DNA of 64,000 nt. Origin: Nautilus pompilius (taxonomy: Eukaryota > Mollusca > Cephalopoda > Nautilida > Nautilidae). Under the pieces are notes generated by a model, which was not told the origin of the DNA, ran no database searches, and worked only from the letters and a program-made list of their open reading frames with translations. The stretch is from NCBI GenBank assembly GCA_018389105.1, contig JACATO010000308.1, positions 2,541,001 through 2,605,000 of the forward strand, written 5' to 3'. Positions 23,803-36,100 of this stretch are shown here, in pieces. Numbering within the stretch: position 1 is the first letter of the stretch; every line of letters starts with the position of its first letter. The translations under genes were made by a program, and so were the position numbers.

Positions 23803-25700
23803 TATTATGTATTTAAATTTTCTGTAATAAAAATACAAACAAACAAAAAGCAAGTAATTCATTAAAAAATAAAAATACACATAATTACTATTTCTTAGTT
23901 AAGAAAGTTAAGCATTTCATATGCAAATTTTAAATCTGTTACAACTTTCAGATGACTAACCAACAAATCATGAAATAATATTTAATACCACTAAGTTATC
24001 CATCTTATAGCTGAGCAATAAATACTTTTTCATGTGCACCTCTTTAAAAAAGTCTTGTGACCTTCAAGGTTGAATTTAACTTGATTTCAAAACTTTTAAA
24101 GTCTCTGCTCACAGGATTCAGTTGAGACAGAAATTTTGAATTATAATTTTGCACATATTCTGAACAAGTTTTAACTTCCAGTGATCTTTTTGCAGTAAAT
24201 AATCCTATAAGTACATGCTAACTCGAGCAGGAAAAAGAACCATTAACTCTTCTTACAGATATAGAATTTTCTTCTTTTTTAAATTTAATTTCAAGGGTTT
24301 TGTTTGTTTTAAAAAAAAAAAAAACTTTTACACTGACAAGATCTAGCCAAGCAAAAATTCCTAAATTATGGCCAGAAAATATGTATACAGTTTAGAAATT
24401 CTTTCCAATAAAATTCAGATCATCAGTTGGATTTTATCATTTATATTTTAATAACGCAATGTTAATATTTACTGCAATTGCACATATGCTCAACAGTTTC
24501 TATAATGCTCCACTATTTTTAAAATATAATATAAAAACACAATTAAAATTGAAGTGAACTAATTACAAATTTTTTTATTTGCTTCATACACAAAAATTGT
24601 AACATCAGTATAAGTAATTGGCAGGTAGAATAAATGCTGTATCTGAAGAGAGGTTTAACATATAGTGATTATAAAAACAGAAATTACTTGCTTATTCAAG
24701 AGTATCTAAAAATACTACTAATGAACAAATCATTTTGCTAAGTTTATGAATCTAAAAATTAAGTACTCTACTGATCAATGATGAATTACTCATCTTGAAT
24801 TAACCAGGCATTTTTCAAAATGACTAAAAAATCAAGCACTTAGAGATCTCATGTTAATACATTTTAAAACATGCTACAACTATGCATAATAAGCCAGAAA
24901 CGTACCTACCACACACAAATAAAGTATCACAGCCACATCTCAGCACAGTCAAACATTTGCATATTCCTGAAAATAGTTTAAAACTTTTAAAATATCAATT
25001 CACTAAAATTTAAAACTGATTTTCTTTCATCCTTGGGTTCTATTTGTCTTTAATATAGTAACACTTTAATAATAGTTAATAATAATAATAATAATAAGTG
25101 TGGTAATAATATTACTAGTAATATTTAAAATAATAAAATATACACAGGACCAGAAAAAACTTATGTCTTCGTTGATATTTATTGCAGAATTGATAGTAGT
25201 ACACTACTTAAGAATAATGTGGTAAAATAAACTTATTAATAGACAACAATAAATTAACTAATCAGCAGGACTCTGTGTACGCCTAGCAGGGTTCAGCAGC
25301 GTCTGGTTCGTTTGTCAACCCTCACGTCACACGGGGGCCTTTTGCTGGTCGGTCCATCTCACCCCACGGGGCCGGCCGGTGTCGTGTTACATAGCGCGTT
25401 AATATTACAACAGGATTTACCCCCCAGATCCAATGTTTGGCAGATTCTTCCATAATTCATCCCCTCCCCCCCCATCACCCTTAGATTAGAAGAACGCCTA
25501 ATAAATAAAGGCCAAGCACCAGATAGTAACTGCACATTAGAACACAGATTTAACTCGGTATCCATCATCACTATTACTTCACCCCGCCCCGCTATTCACA
25601 CGATGCACTGCTAATGAAAAACAGGCTGAATTCTCACCATCTCCTTCCCTCCTAAACCCGCATCGCAAGCCATTCACGCAAGCTGTAGGTGACCCAAAAT
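23803..25700 (-). other. ROCO gene 5' UTR with one predicted intron
   Basis: On minus, TTTTTATTACAG ends at 23822 and the exon continues AAAATTTAAATACATAATA into the start codon. A matching donor, GAGATG followed by GTGAGA, lies at 25637, making an intron of about 1.8 kb and a first exon ending at 25638. The intron body is AT-rich with an AAT run at 25078-25097 and no recognised element. The acceptor is convincing; the donor choice is inference. Confidence 0.5.
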
Positions 25701-25760
25701 GGCGCCATTACTACTTCCGCCGTGGTTGGTAAGGCGATCGAAGACCCCCACCCATAGTTT
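25260..25760 (-). promoter_or_regulatory. GC-rich promoter-like region of the ROCO gene
   Basis: A CpG-containing block stands out from AT-rich surroundings. Near 25698-25726 it includes CCAAAATGGCGCCATT, resembling the YY1-type AAAATGGCG word found near metazoan start sites, and ACTTCCGCC, an ETS-like GGAAG on minus. These lie just upstream of the proposed first exon. No transcription start can be fixed without RNA data. Confidence 0.45.
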
Positions 25761-25943
25761 TCTCTTTTTTTTAAAGGTACAAAACAACAAATAAATACCA
25801 TATTTCTTAAAAGTTTCAGTTGCCTAAATATTTAAATTAAGCTAAAGATACTTAGAAAAGCAGCAGCCGCGAATTAACTTTATGAAATGACACATGCGGC
25901 CCTCGATAATGCACATGTTAGTTTTCAGCTTCTTATCAGAATC

Positions 25944-26008
25944 GTTCAAATGAAACCCGGCCAAAATAGCATTTACGTAGATGGTATCCGGCCGGGTTTC
26001 ATTTGAAC
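25944..26008. repeat. Perfect 19-bp-arm inverted repeat (hairpin)
   Basis: GTTCAAATGAAACCCGGCC at 25944-25962 is followed, after a 27-bp spacer, by its exact reverse complement at 25990-26008. The arm sequence and part of the spacer recur in decayed form at 11549. It is probably the two ends of a DNA transposon left after internal deletion, or a very short MITE. Confidence 0.85.
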
Positions 26009-27689
26009 TTTCCTAGTACTTTCTATTAAAAAGAAGTATTTCTGTAAATTAAAACAACAAACAACCCCCCACTATAATAATAATAATAATAAAAATTACC
26101 TAATTGGCAGACCTGGAAGCTAATTTGAATAACAATTTCTATTAGTAGTAGTAGGAGATCAAGCATGGCAGTTATTAAATCGTTGGGAGACAGAATAAAG
26201 ACAAAACAACATTGTCATAAAATTAAAGCAGCACAATGGGTCTCCTTTTTAATAATCATATTACGAACATGGCGAATGGTTTCCATTGTAGTTTTATTTG
26301 TTTATTTGCTGAAGGCATGGCTGTTTAATTACCCTCATATTTTCATCTACTCATTTTTGTTTTCAATCCATTCCCTTAGAATGTTCAAACTAGGACAGGT
26401 ATAAACACGCATGGATAATCACGAATTTTTAAAGTTATCGACATATGCGAAATAGCTACTGGTTATGAACCAAAATTATTACTATTTATCCATTGTTATT
26501 AAAGAAAATTTTTTAGCTAGAGAGCAGCAGACAAGGATTGTTTTGGGTAAATTGAGACTACTTACATTGTTTCTGTGTAGTATCAGTGTCTCAGAGTGGA
26601 GGTTATTAGCGAGGAAGCGCTGCTTTGCTTGCTTTGTGCCCTCGCCCACTGCTGAAATGTTGTCAAGTCATAGTCCTAATACCATGTCAATGACATGTGT
26701 ACAAGGTGATGCAATTTATAAGTAAATGTTATTATATGATTTTGTTTGTTTTGTTTTCTTTCACTTTCAGTTTCAAATATAAGTAACTTATTATTGCCCA
26801 TTTTTTTTTGCAAAATATTTTCTCTGTTAAAAATAACTAGTAAAGACAATCATGCTGGCAGTCGTTTTGGAAAAGATACAGCATGTCTGATGCAGGTGGC
26901 AAATGATTTGACCTGAAGGCTCACCAGTCAACAAGAAAACCTCTTCACTGGTGCATTTATGAATATAGTTAAAGAAACCTGTTACAGTTGTATTGTTATT
27001 TTAATATTTACTAGATGATTAATTGATTCCAAAAAACCAACCAGCATCTAATCTTTGGAATGACAAAAGAAACTAAATGACCACAGTTCAGGTGATTTTT
27101 CTAGATACAGAACAGATGAAATATTAAACATTACATAATTTAACAAGTGAACCGCTATTTTCTTTTTTCTTTAAATTTTACAAAATAAACAAAATCTAAC
27201 ACTACCAAAGCCATCTCTCCCAATACTGAGGACATTCTCTTTTCATTTGAGATATTATTAGAGCTATGGTGAATTTGAGGTAAACAGACATCTTTTAGCT
27301 GAGTTCTACTTGTGCTTAGCACTTTGTCAACTTTTATGCCATTGTTCTTAATGGTGATAGGACATCAATACATCAGTTTCAAAGTAAAAACAATGAATAA
27401 TCACGAAAGGGCTTAGTTTTTAATTTAAACATTCTTAAACTTTGTTTTGAAAATGTTTCGAACAAAATATATATCGCGAGGAATCTCTGCAAACAAAATG
27501 TCACTTTTTAAATTTACAATATCTGAAGGAAAAAAGAAAAGTAAATTAAACAGCGAGCAAGGAAGGGCAGTAATACTTTTTTGTTATGAAAATGCTTAAC
27601 TATTACAGTGAAATGGAAATAAATTAATTATAAACTTCTTCATTCTCACCCTTACTTTTTCTTGGCAAACAACCTGACTTTTGAAGTTC
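26009..27689. other. Intergenic DNA
   Basis: AT-rich, with a TAA run near 26074-26091. An open frame of 79 codons at 26165-26404 has hydrophobic stretches but no family resemblance. Nothing else was recognised. Confidence 0.5.
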
Positions 27690-28035
27690 AAGAATGTCTC
27701 ACAGCAGGGACTTGGAAGTTTAAGGTGTTGGTGTATCAGCCTTGGAACCAAGCAAGTTACCTTGGTATGGTTTGAGGCTCTTGAGCATTGATTAAGGTAA
27801 GGTGCAAGCCAGTCAAGAATCACCTAGAGAATCTCTGGCAAAAGTACCCGGAAGATCCTACTAGAGCTCTATTTTCAGATTGGGAAAGCCATGGGATCAG
27901 CTTGGAGAGAGAGTGAAAAGAAACCATGCCAGGAAGGGACACCAAACTGAGCTTGTCCTAACCAGGATTCAAACTTGTGCCCTCAAACTTAGCAGAGTTT
28001 AGCACCACTGGACCGCCATTTACCTGCCCCAACCT
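27690..28035 (-). repeat. tRNA-derived SINE, copy B (best tRNA-like head)
   Basis: On minus the head reads GGCGGTCCAGTGGTGCTAAA, an A-box-like word, followed by GCACAAGTTTGAATCCTGG, which holds a B-box-like GTTTGAATCC. Spacing is as in a Ser/Leu-type tRNA with an extra arm. The body shares blocks with the copies at 2321 and 62525. The distal boundary is approximate. Confidence 0.65.
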
Positions 28036-28867
28036 CATGTTTTTGTAAGGGAGAAAAATTATGCAAAAAAAAAAAAAAAAAAAGGTTTTGTAAAAGAAAA
28101 ATAAAAACTGTTGGAATGGAGACTATAGTTGTTTTTAAAAATATGGAAACAAAATGAAGATTACTGTTATGAAAGAAAATAATACAGCATTTTATTTAAG
28201 TGTACACTTAATTTCTAATACATTTCCTTTTGCATTCATTCATGAAGACTGGCTGGGATAAGTGCTTCACTTAATTTTGACAGCCACACCCAAGAAATCA
28301 GTATGTCCACTACTGCTGAGGAGAGTACCAGAATTTTCAGTATATGCTGTAGTAGCAAATACTTTTGAGCTAGTTTTTCTTCATCTAAAATACTTTACTA
28401 TGCCAATCTTTTTTTAACCAATGCAACTGCAAAAATTTCAAATAGTAAAACATGAAAAAAAGAAAAGGTCATTTTCCTGTTAGGAAATCCATCTTTAGGG
28501 TCTTTTAATATCTCTCCTTTCATTAATACTGGAGTCTCAACAGAAATCTTTCATCATTATGTTGTTGAGAATACACAAAAATCTGTCCATTAGAAATATT
28601 TTTAAGGAATTTCACTAATATTTAAAATGGTTCAATTCCATTAAGGTAAAAGAAAAGTAAAACTGCAAAAGGTCACACTATAAAAGGTTTGTATAGATCT
28701 CTAAATAAAAAAGAGAGATTCAAGGAATAATAATTTGAAAAATTATAAAAAAAATAAGCCCGGCATATGATTTTCCTGAGTAAAATTTTAAAAAGAAAGA
28801 AAAAAGAAAATATCTTTAATTGTTAATATTTTCTAGTCCTGATGTTTTAAAATCTCTATACTATAAT
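28036..28867. other. Intergenic DNA
   Basis: A poly-A run at about 28064-28083 followed by AT-rich sequence with no recognised gene or element. Confidence 0.5.
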
Positions 28868-30191
28868 TAGTGCCGGATTTAGACTTGGGGAGGCCTTAAG
28901 CTATATAAAGATTGGAGGCCACTTGTTAAGAAATTACACCAGGAGGTCTCACAAAATTGAAACCATATATGCCTTTTAATTATTTAATAGCAAGGCATTT
29001 AAAGTGAAAAATACAAATTATTTTCAAATGAATGCATTTACTGATTACATATGTATAATTGGTTGGCTTGATCTCTATCAACAGATTATAATATAGTATA
29101 CCCTGGAAACAATACTTAAATGTAATTTTTAAAATAATTTTAGCATACATTAATATATATATATACAAAATGCTGACAAAATAAGTAATCAGGATCACTT
29201 TTATTAATATAAGTAATAATGAACTTGTATCAGATAGAAAATGTTTTAAGTTGTTTCTTGATCTCCCAAAAGCAAATTCATGAATTGTGGCCTCAAATGA
29301 GCAGCTTATCGCTTTCTATGCACCTGATGCTAAGTGCAGACAGTTTTTCTTGAGACATGGTTGCTCTAAGTTCATTTTTGATCCTCTATAGCTGTGAAAA
29401 CGACCTGTCTCCTGAGCAATTTGTTACCATCAAACATAAGAATAGTCGTAATATTGCTTCCACATCAGGGAACACTAGATGAACAAAACATCGTAAGACA
29501 ATTAAACATAATTATACATTATTATTAAACTTAAATTATGCGATGATTGAACTAACTGAACAAAACTATAGCATAAAATATAAGGTTACGGCCTATAGGT
29601 TCACAAGTTTATTTATCACTATGCTAAACTCGGAAACAGTTCCTTCAGTATACCTTTCAAATAAATTTATAAGTAAATAAAGTATGATAAAACATATCAT
29701 GAATGGAAAGCCTAGACTCCCAAAATTCCTGTAATATGGCAACGCTATTACGACAGTGTTCCATCTGGGGAACACCAGGTAAATAAACTTAACTATAATA
29801 AAAGGTTAATATCTCAGGTTTTCTTGCTATCTATCCAAATAACATTATAAAAGAAAGCTAAACCACTGAATTTAAATTATTTAACTCAATTAGTAGAATA
29901 AATACACTAATGTTATGTACAACACTATAAAGACAGAGAAGGGTTCATGCTGTATACATCTCTGCCAGACGTACAATGCAGGGTGCTCCCGATCTGCTCG
30001 CACCGACAGTTAAATTACATTTTAAAAAAATATAGATAGATGTGGAACACCGACGCGGAAAGGGTTAATGGCGATTTTCCGTCATGGCGGCAGTTCCCTG
30101 GGCCCTCGTCCACACGTTTCTACACGTCTTCTCTCGCTTCCCGAGGCCCCCAAGCTGTAGCTTGTTTAGCTCATGGCCAGATCCGGCACTG
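28868..30191 (-). mobile_element. hAT element remnant (ZMYM1-like transposase tail)
   Basis: The ends are inverted: TAGTGCCGGATTTAGAC at the left and GCCAGATCCGGCACTG at the right, both followed inward by TTGGGGAGGCC-like sequence. On minus, about 29440-29255, the translation gives RIKNELRATMSQEKLSALSI, the C-terminal dimerisation block of hAT transposases (compare KNYLRSTMSQERL in ZMYM1-like proteins). Most of the coding region is missing or unreadable. A clean 8-bp target duplication was not found, so the ends are likely but not proven. Confidence 0.7.
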
Positions 30192-31264
30192 GACTATACT
30201 AAACTCTTAATATACATTAGTACATCTGAGGCTTTTTGTTTGTTTGTTTGTTTGAAGTTAAATGCCCCAATCTCCTACTAGTTCCCCTAAAAAAATAGTA
30301 CAAGGCGCACAGGACTGCAAAGTTCCTGCAAATCCGACGTTTGAAGGAGTAAACCTGTAAAGATGTTTACACGGTGAGCTATATTCTACAACTCAAGAAG
30401 GTAAGCCACCAGGTACCGCCCACTACTACACCTTAAATAGAGAACAGTGCACTGGCGCTTATTGGGAACTATCACCTGCAGCTTTTGCATTGTCAGGCTT
30501 GTTAAGCGGTTTAGCTCTGTTGGCCTAATCCGGTTAATCCACGACCTCTTTGCTCTGTCCTGGCTAACATAGCCATTTTTAGTCATCAGTGTTGCGGAAC
30601 CGGCTGACCCGTTCACCTCCACTGGCCCGCATCCTGGCATCTCTTAATCTAGAATTGGTCTGGCGCTAGTGGTAAACCGGTGCCATCCGTGTAGCGGATG
30701 CTGACGACTCCCCATTTATTGCATTAGTTGAAGTAAACTTAAATCCGAGTCCACGGGAAACAGAAGCTGCCCGCCTGCTCTCTCTCTCAATCATCATCAT
30801 CATCATCATCCGAGGTTAGCTTAAAGTGAAAGTGAAGCCACTCCACAGCCTCTTCCGGTCACCTCTCCACCGGCAAGTCGACATTTCTAATAGGTACACT
30901 AACCGGATAAACGCCCCCCCCTCCTCCTCACCTTTCGGTGGCAGAATTTCCGAGCAAACTGCGCCTGAGAAAAATCGGTTTCTCCGAGGAATCGACTCCG
31001 GCATCTTCCTCGTCCCGTTTACCTGGCAAGGGAGATAACCAGCGCAAGCCCCGAGTTTTGTGTGTCGCCCGGTTGCGTCAGCTCGGCATGTGTTTTCCTC
31101 CATCGGCTTCCTCCACATAAACCGCTGTCCGGCTCTTCTAAATCCAGGTAGGATAGTAATTACACCTGCTGTTTCCCCGGGGTTCTACAGAGTCGGAGGC
31201 CCGTCCCCTTACGAGGGTTACTCAGTTCGTTCGAGAGCCAGCCGACGAGGCATCAACGACCCCC
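30192..31264 (+). promoter_or_regulatory. GC-rich region, candidate promoter and 5' UTR exon of the CPS gene
   Basis: After a TTTG repeat near 30237-30254 the sequence becomes GC-rich with many CpGs up to about 31.5 kb, and has an ATC run at 30790-30810. At 31141-31147 AATCCAG is followed by GTAGGA, a good donor that could join the acceptor at 33118 before the CPS start codon. Function is inferred only from composition and position upstream of that gene. Open frames here are unrecognised. Confidence 0.4.
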
Positions 31265-31464
31265 GGGGGCCGGGACTCGCTCCCTGTCGGTTCCGGTGGC
31301 TTTACTAGTGGCCCTCTGCTTGTGGGACGGTCATTTGATGCGTCCGTATGCCCCCACCCCCCGGGGGGGCCGGGACTCGCTCCCTGTCGGTTCCGGTGGC
31401 TTTACTAGTGGCCCTCTGCTTGTGGGACGGTCATTTGATGCGTCCGTATGCCCCCACCCCCCGG
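31265..31464. repeat. Exact 100-bp tandem duplication
   Basis: 31265-31364 and 31365-31464 are identical at every base by my reading, starting GGGGGCCGGGACTCGC and ending CCCCACCCCCCGG. The unit is GC-rich and is not a multiple of three. It is either a very recent duplication or an assembly artefact. Confidence 0.93.
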
Positions 31465-31582
31465 AGGCTGTGTCAGCCTCATCCATTGTTTAATAATGAA
31501 GCCCTATTATTGGATCTCACTTCGCCCGGCCCCGGTTTAATCTGTGCAATGACAGTTAAAGATGAAATAAGTACCCCCCCCC

Positions 31583-31626
31583 CACACACACACACACACC
31601 CACACACACACACACACACACACACC
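31583..31626. repeat. CA microsatellite
   Basis: An interrupted CA dinucleotide run follows a C run. The surrounding stretch up to about 32255 has moderate GC and two open frames of 60-100 codons (31698-32003 and 32063-32251) that I cannot place in any family. Confidence 0.9.
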
Positions 31627-33144
31627 CAGTGGGATGAGCACAGACTCTCTGTTTAGACCTCACAGCAAACACCGACAGGCTGCATTGAAGAGCTTATGTG
31701 TGTGTGTTAAGACTAGCTGGTGATGGCTGCTCCTCGGTCCTAAGTTCTGAAGATAGGGGAGCGAGTCCCCAGTGTGAGTCTCTGGGACCCCGAGTAAGGG
31801 GCACAGAGCCCTCTGCCACTGAAGAACAGCGGGTACAGGAGGTTAGGAGCAATGCCCTTACATTGCATTATCCGCCAAAAGAAGAGAGAAATGTTTCTAA
31901 AAAAAATGGGGGGGGACGGGGAGAAAGTAGACGTACTGACTGGAAGAGAAATCAGGTATCATCTCTGTCTCCCTACTGCAGACATCTTTCACAAAATAAA
32001 TGATTTTTTTAAAAATTAAGTTAGCTTTTGGAAAGACTTATGGTGGGTGTATCTGGTAGGCTGTGCGTTCATTTGTGGAAATTACTGTCATTCTGTTATC
32101 AAGATTGGAGGGAAGATATGAGGACCTGTCATCGTCGTCGACTGCCGAGACTGATTCTCGGTCAGGACAGCCTTACTCCCCTGACATGGCCTCCTCCTGC
32201 TTTCCTGTGATACTCTATTTTCCTCCAGCATCTAAACACGAAGGGTTCTAGCAGGTACTTTTTTCTTATGTGGTAGTTCTGGGAACCTGCCACCTCTAGC
32301 TCCCGATGATGATAATCAGACCTTAAGATATGAATACTTCACCATTCAGATCATCATTGTAGCCCTGGATGAGCTTTTAGCTGTTGGTAGAATTTGTCTG
32401 ATACCAGCAGTGTACCTGTAGCAGAATGCCACTCTATTCAAACTGATGGCAGGGTATTTGTGCTTTGCTATCTGGGAGCTCAGGATGAGAAGCTGCTCTC
32501 TCTCTTTTTTTTAAGCTCTCATCCAGAGTCGGTATAAACTATGTGGCTGCTGCTCTATGAATCTACAGAGATCTTAGTTGGTGTCTTTTAGTGCATCATG
32601 GACCACTGTTTTTTTCTTTTTTTCTTTTTATCTCATTAAACATGAATTAGATATGGGTTAGGAAAAAAAGTTTCCAAAACAAGTTAGTCAGGTCATTCAG
32701 GAAGTAATCAAGAAACAATTGGATAGAAAGAATACTATTGTAAGTGATCCGTATATAACAATGAACATGTTATTCCAAAAGCTCCTTTGAGATATTATAA
32801 AATGTTTGTTTAGAAGTTAAACTATTGTAGTTTTGCTTAAAATGAGTTGAGCACTGACTGGCCTCTAGAATTAGAGAACGAGGTTAACGTTAAAAAAAAC
32901 AAACCTCTGAGGCGAAATCCTTTGTCATGTTGTTAGGCACTGTGGGAGTGGTGTGGTACCACTAAAGCCGTCATCAGTTGAGTGCATTGATCTTTTGGAG
33001 TTAAACAGACTGCAGATAAGTTTTTATCTTAGAATTGTTTAGAAAAACAGTACACTTTATTGTCTCATCCATTTCTTACTATGTCTGCAACAAATCATGT
33101 ATTTCTTTTTTTTTTAAGGATAACACATTTGCAGGAATAGAAAG
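31627..33144 (+). other. Upstream and 5' UTR intron region of the CPS gene
   Basis: The predicted acceptor is a T-rich tract ending in AAG at 33118. The exon then runs GATAACACATTTGCAGG and on into the ATG at 33145. A second possible donor, TAGCAG followed by GTACTT, lies at 32253. The rest is unrecognised. Confidence 0.35.
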
Positions 33145-36100
33145 ATGACAATACTGCAAGCATTGGTTGGTTGTTGCAAGGCTTTCCAGGTTCAGAAGAA
33201 CTTCTGGCTGAATGGGTGCCGGTACATTTCTGTTACCTGTGACTGTCTATCAAAAATAGAACGGGTAAGAAATTACATCCTATGTTTTAAGTTTTACATA
33301 TAAAATAACAACCCTTTGATCCCAGCAAGATTTTGAGGCCTTGTACTTCAGATTTATGCACAGTTTATCATAAATTATTTTTTTGTTTTTTTTTAAACCA
33401 GTTAAATTTATTTTTCACCTACCAAATTCTTTCCTTTTTATGTCCTATTTGCCCACTTTCCTATGCCATGCTAAGAAAGCTGTTTCATTTTCCAACAGAC
33501 TCGCTGAGTTTCGTTAACCGAGAGAAAATCAGTGTTCCACTTCCGCAGACTTTTACCCAAGTTATCCATGCTATAGAATCTAAAGCAGCCTCCAATATCT
33601 TCTTTACTCTAGTACTTTTAACCTTTAACTGCCAAAATTTGTTTAATGTAATTTTTAAATTGCTGAAATAGTTTCATCAAAAATAATGGCTGCCTAGCAT
33701 TTATGATTAGATAAATTGCAATACTTTCATGACTTGATGATTACCATTATTCTGTATGCTCAGATCTCATCTTTGTCCTGGCTAGGTGTGATTATAGCCA
33801 GCCTTTGTTTGTTAATGTACAACTATAAGTCACTACTCTCTCTAGCTGTCTAGCCTAACTAAAATATGACAGTGGGACTCAGCAAATACCTGTCTTTCAC
33901 CCCCTCCTCCTCAAGTCAGGTTAAAATCAAGTTTTTGGTGCATAATGGGTAAGCTTTACAGTCTACATCAGTGGTCGGCAACCTTTTTTTCCACTCACGG
34001 GCCAGAAGCAAAGTCTGTGAGGTGATGGCGGGCCACATTCATCTATTGAACTATTGTATTATATTATATAACTAATAAATGAAGGTAATAATAATAAAAC
34101 ATGGAACTATGGATTACTTTTATTTCATTTAAGTTGACATTTATATCATAGCAGACGCAACAATTAGTGTGATACTTGATGCTGTTTGGTGCTCGAAAGT
34201 TATTCAGCATCAGGTGACAGACTGGATGAAGCCACAAGCACAACGTTTTCTAAATGGGCACCAGTAATTCATGTTCTTAACTTGCTTTTCATAGTTGCTC
34301 ACATGTATAAGTGCTGGCAAACATCGATGCCATTTTTTTCGCATAATCTGACAAGTTGGGATAAAGCCTGGGTTCAAGATATTTCTTTGTAGAACTCTAG
34401 TAGAGATACACCCTCTGCATGAAAGTTGAATTTTAATAGATCACTGCATTGTATCTCAATAAGTTCCATTTGAAAATTTTCTGGTACGGTGTCCACTTCC
34501 ACATCAGACGGAGTACTAAGTAGTCTGAAATCATCTGTGTGTGAACGAATGTCAGCGAAACGGGAGGAAAAGTCAGTTCTGAAGTCACGTGTCACAGCCA
34601 CAAATATGTTGCTGTTTGTAGGTTTGGTCTCCTCTAATGTAGGGAAATGGGCGTAGTTTGATTTCTCCACAGTCGTAGTTTTGTTTTGAAGGTGGGTATG
34701 TATCTCCACATGTCATGTATCAGCTGATTTTTTCCTTGAAGCTGCAAATTCAAGTTGTTTAAATGAGATGTTAAATCCACTAGAAATGCCAGGCTTGAAA
34801 TGAATTTGGGATCACGAAATTCTGTGGCATCCATGTTTTTACTCTCAAGGAATGTAGCTATTTCTTCCTGCACTGCATATACTCTTTCTAGCATAGCACC
34901 TCGACTGAGCCAGTGAATGTCGCAGAAGTAAAGCAAGTCCCCGTACTGATTCTCTACTTCCGACAAAAGTTGCCGAAACTGACGGTGGTTCAATCCCTGA
35001 GACAAGCTCAAGTTTACTGCTTTCACCACTATGTCCATCATGTCCTTCAAATTTGATACCTTAGTGCACATTGTTTCCTGGTGGATTATGCAGTGCACTT
35101 TTCTGACGTTGTGTTTAATTCCGAAGCCTTCCATGTGTCTTTGAAGCAGAGCCACGACACCTTTATTTTGTCCATCCATTGCTGGCGCTCCATTGGTTGT
35201 TACAGATACTAGCTTTGATAGGTCCAGATTCATGTCTGTAGTAGACTGGAGCAATGCTTTAAGAATGTCTGCTCCTGTGGTAGTGCCCTTGATAGGTACC
35301 AGTTGAACAAACTCCTCAACAATGTTGAAAGTTGTGTTTACTGCAAGCTGAGCTGTGTCTGTGTTATCTGTACTCTCATCAATCGCTATTGAGAAGAACT
35401 GGAAAATTTTGCAGTAGTCTTTTAAACGAATTTTCAGATCCCCTGACATTTCTTCTTTTCGTCGTGTAACTGTTTTTGCAGATAGACTGACATTTGAAAA
35501 TAAAGTGTTTTTCTCGAGACATACAATGTCTACAACGGCCATCAAACACTGTTTCACGAGATCCCCATCAATGAAAGGCTTCGTGTTTTCTGCTATCAAC
35601 TCCGACACCTCGTAGCTGGCAAGTGCATTTTTTCCTGATTCTGTGCTTTGTTTTTGGAATACTGAACTTTGTTTTTCTAAGCTCAGTTTAAGTTTATGAA
35701 CTTCATCCTTCCTTGTTTGCCCACTAAATTTACTGAATTTCGGATGTTTTGTCTCATAGTGCCACTTGATGTTGAATTCCTTATTTACAGCAACACTTCC
35801 ATGGCAAATTAGGCATATGGGTTTACCGAAGTGTTGAGTAAAAAAGTACTTTTCTGTCCACGTGTCTTGGAAAGATTGGCGTTCAGCTCAACCTTCCTGC
35901 GTTTTGTTGACATTGGGGTTTGCTTAAAAAAAAAGAAATTCAAATATCACTACAGCTAAAGTATCATTTTACCTGTCCAAATTATTACAAGTAACACATT
36001 TGTGAAATGAACGGAATGCATAAAGAGAAAGAAATGAATCGCTATATCTACATAAGAGAGCACCAAATTTGTTCAGCTTTAACAAAGTTAAGATCTTTAC

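Noticed and set aside
23803-23880. 26-residue N-terminal extension of the ROCO open frame
   Set aside because: It runs through a pyrimidine tract and a good AG acceptor on minus, so it is intron sequence.
26165-26404. 79-codon open frame with hydrophobic segments upstream of the ROCO promoter
   Set aside because: No recognisable family, no clear splice context, and composition like the surrounding AT-rich DNA.
30386-30640. 84-codon minus-strand open frame in the GC-rich region
   Set aside because: Probably open by composition; no motif or homology recognised.
31698-32251. Two open frames of 60-100 codons in moderately GC-rich DNA
   Set aside because: No family resemblance. They could be 5' UTR or promoter sequence of the CPS gene, and the evidence does not separate these.
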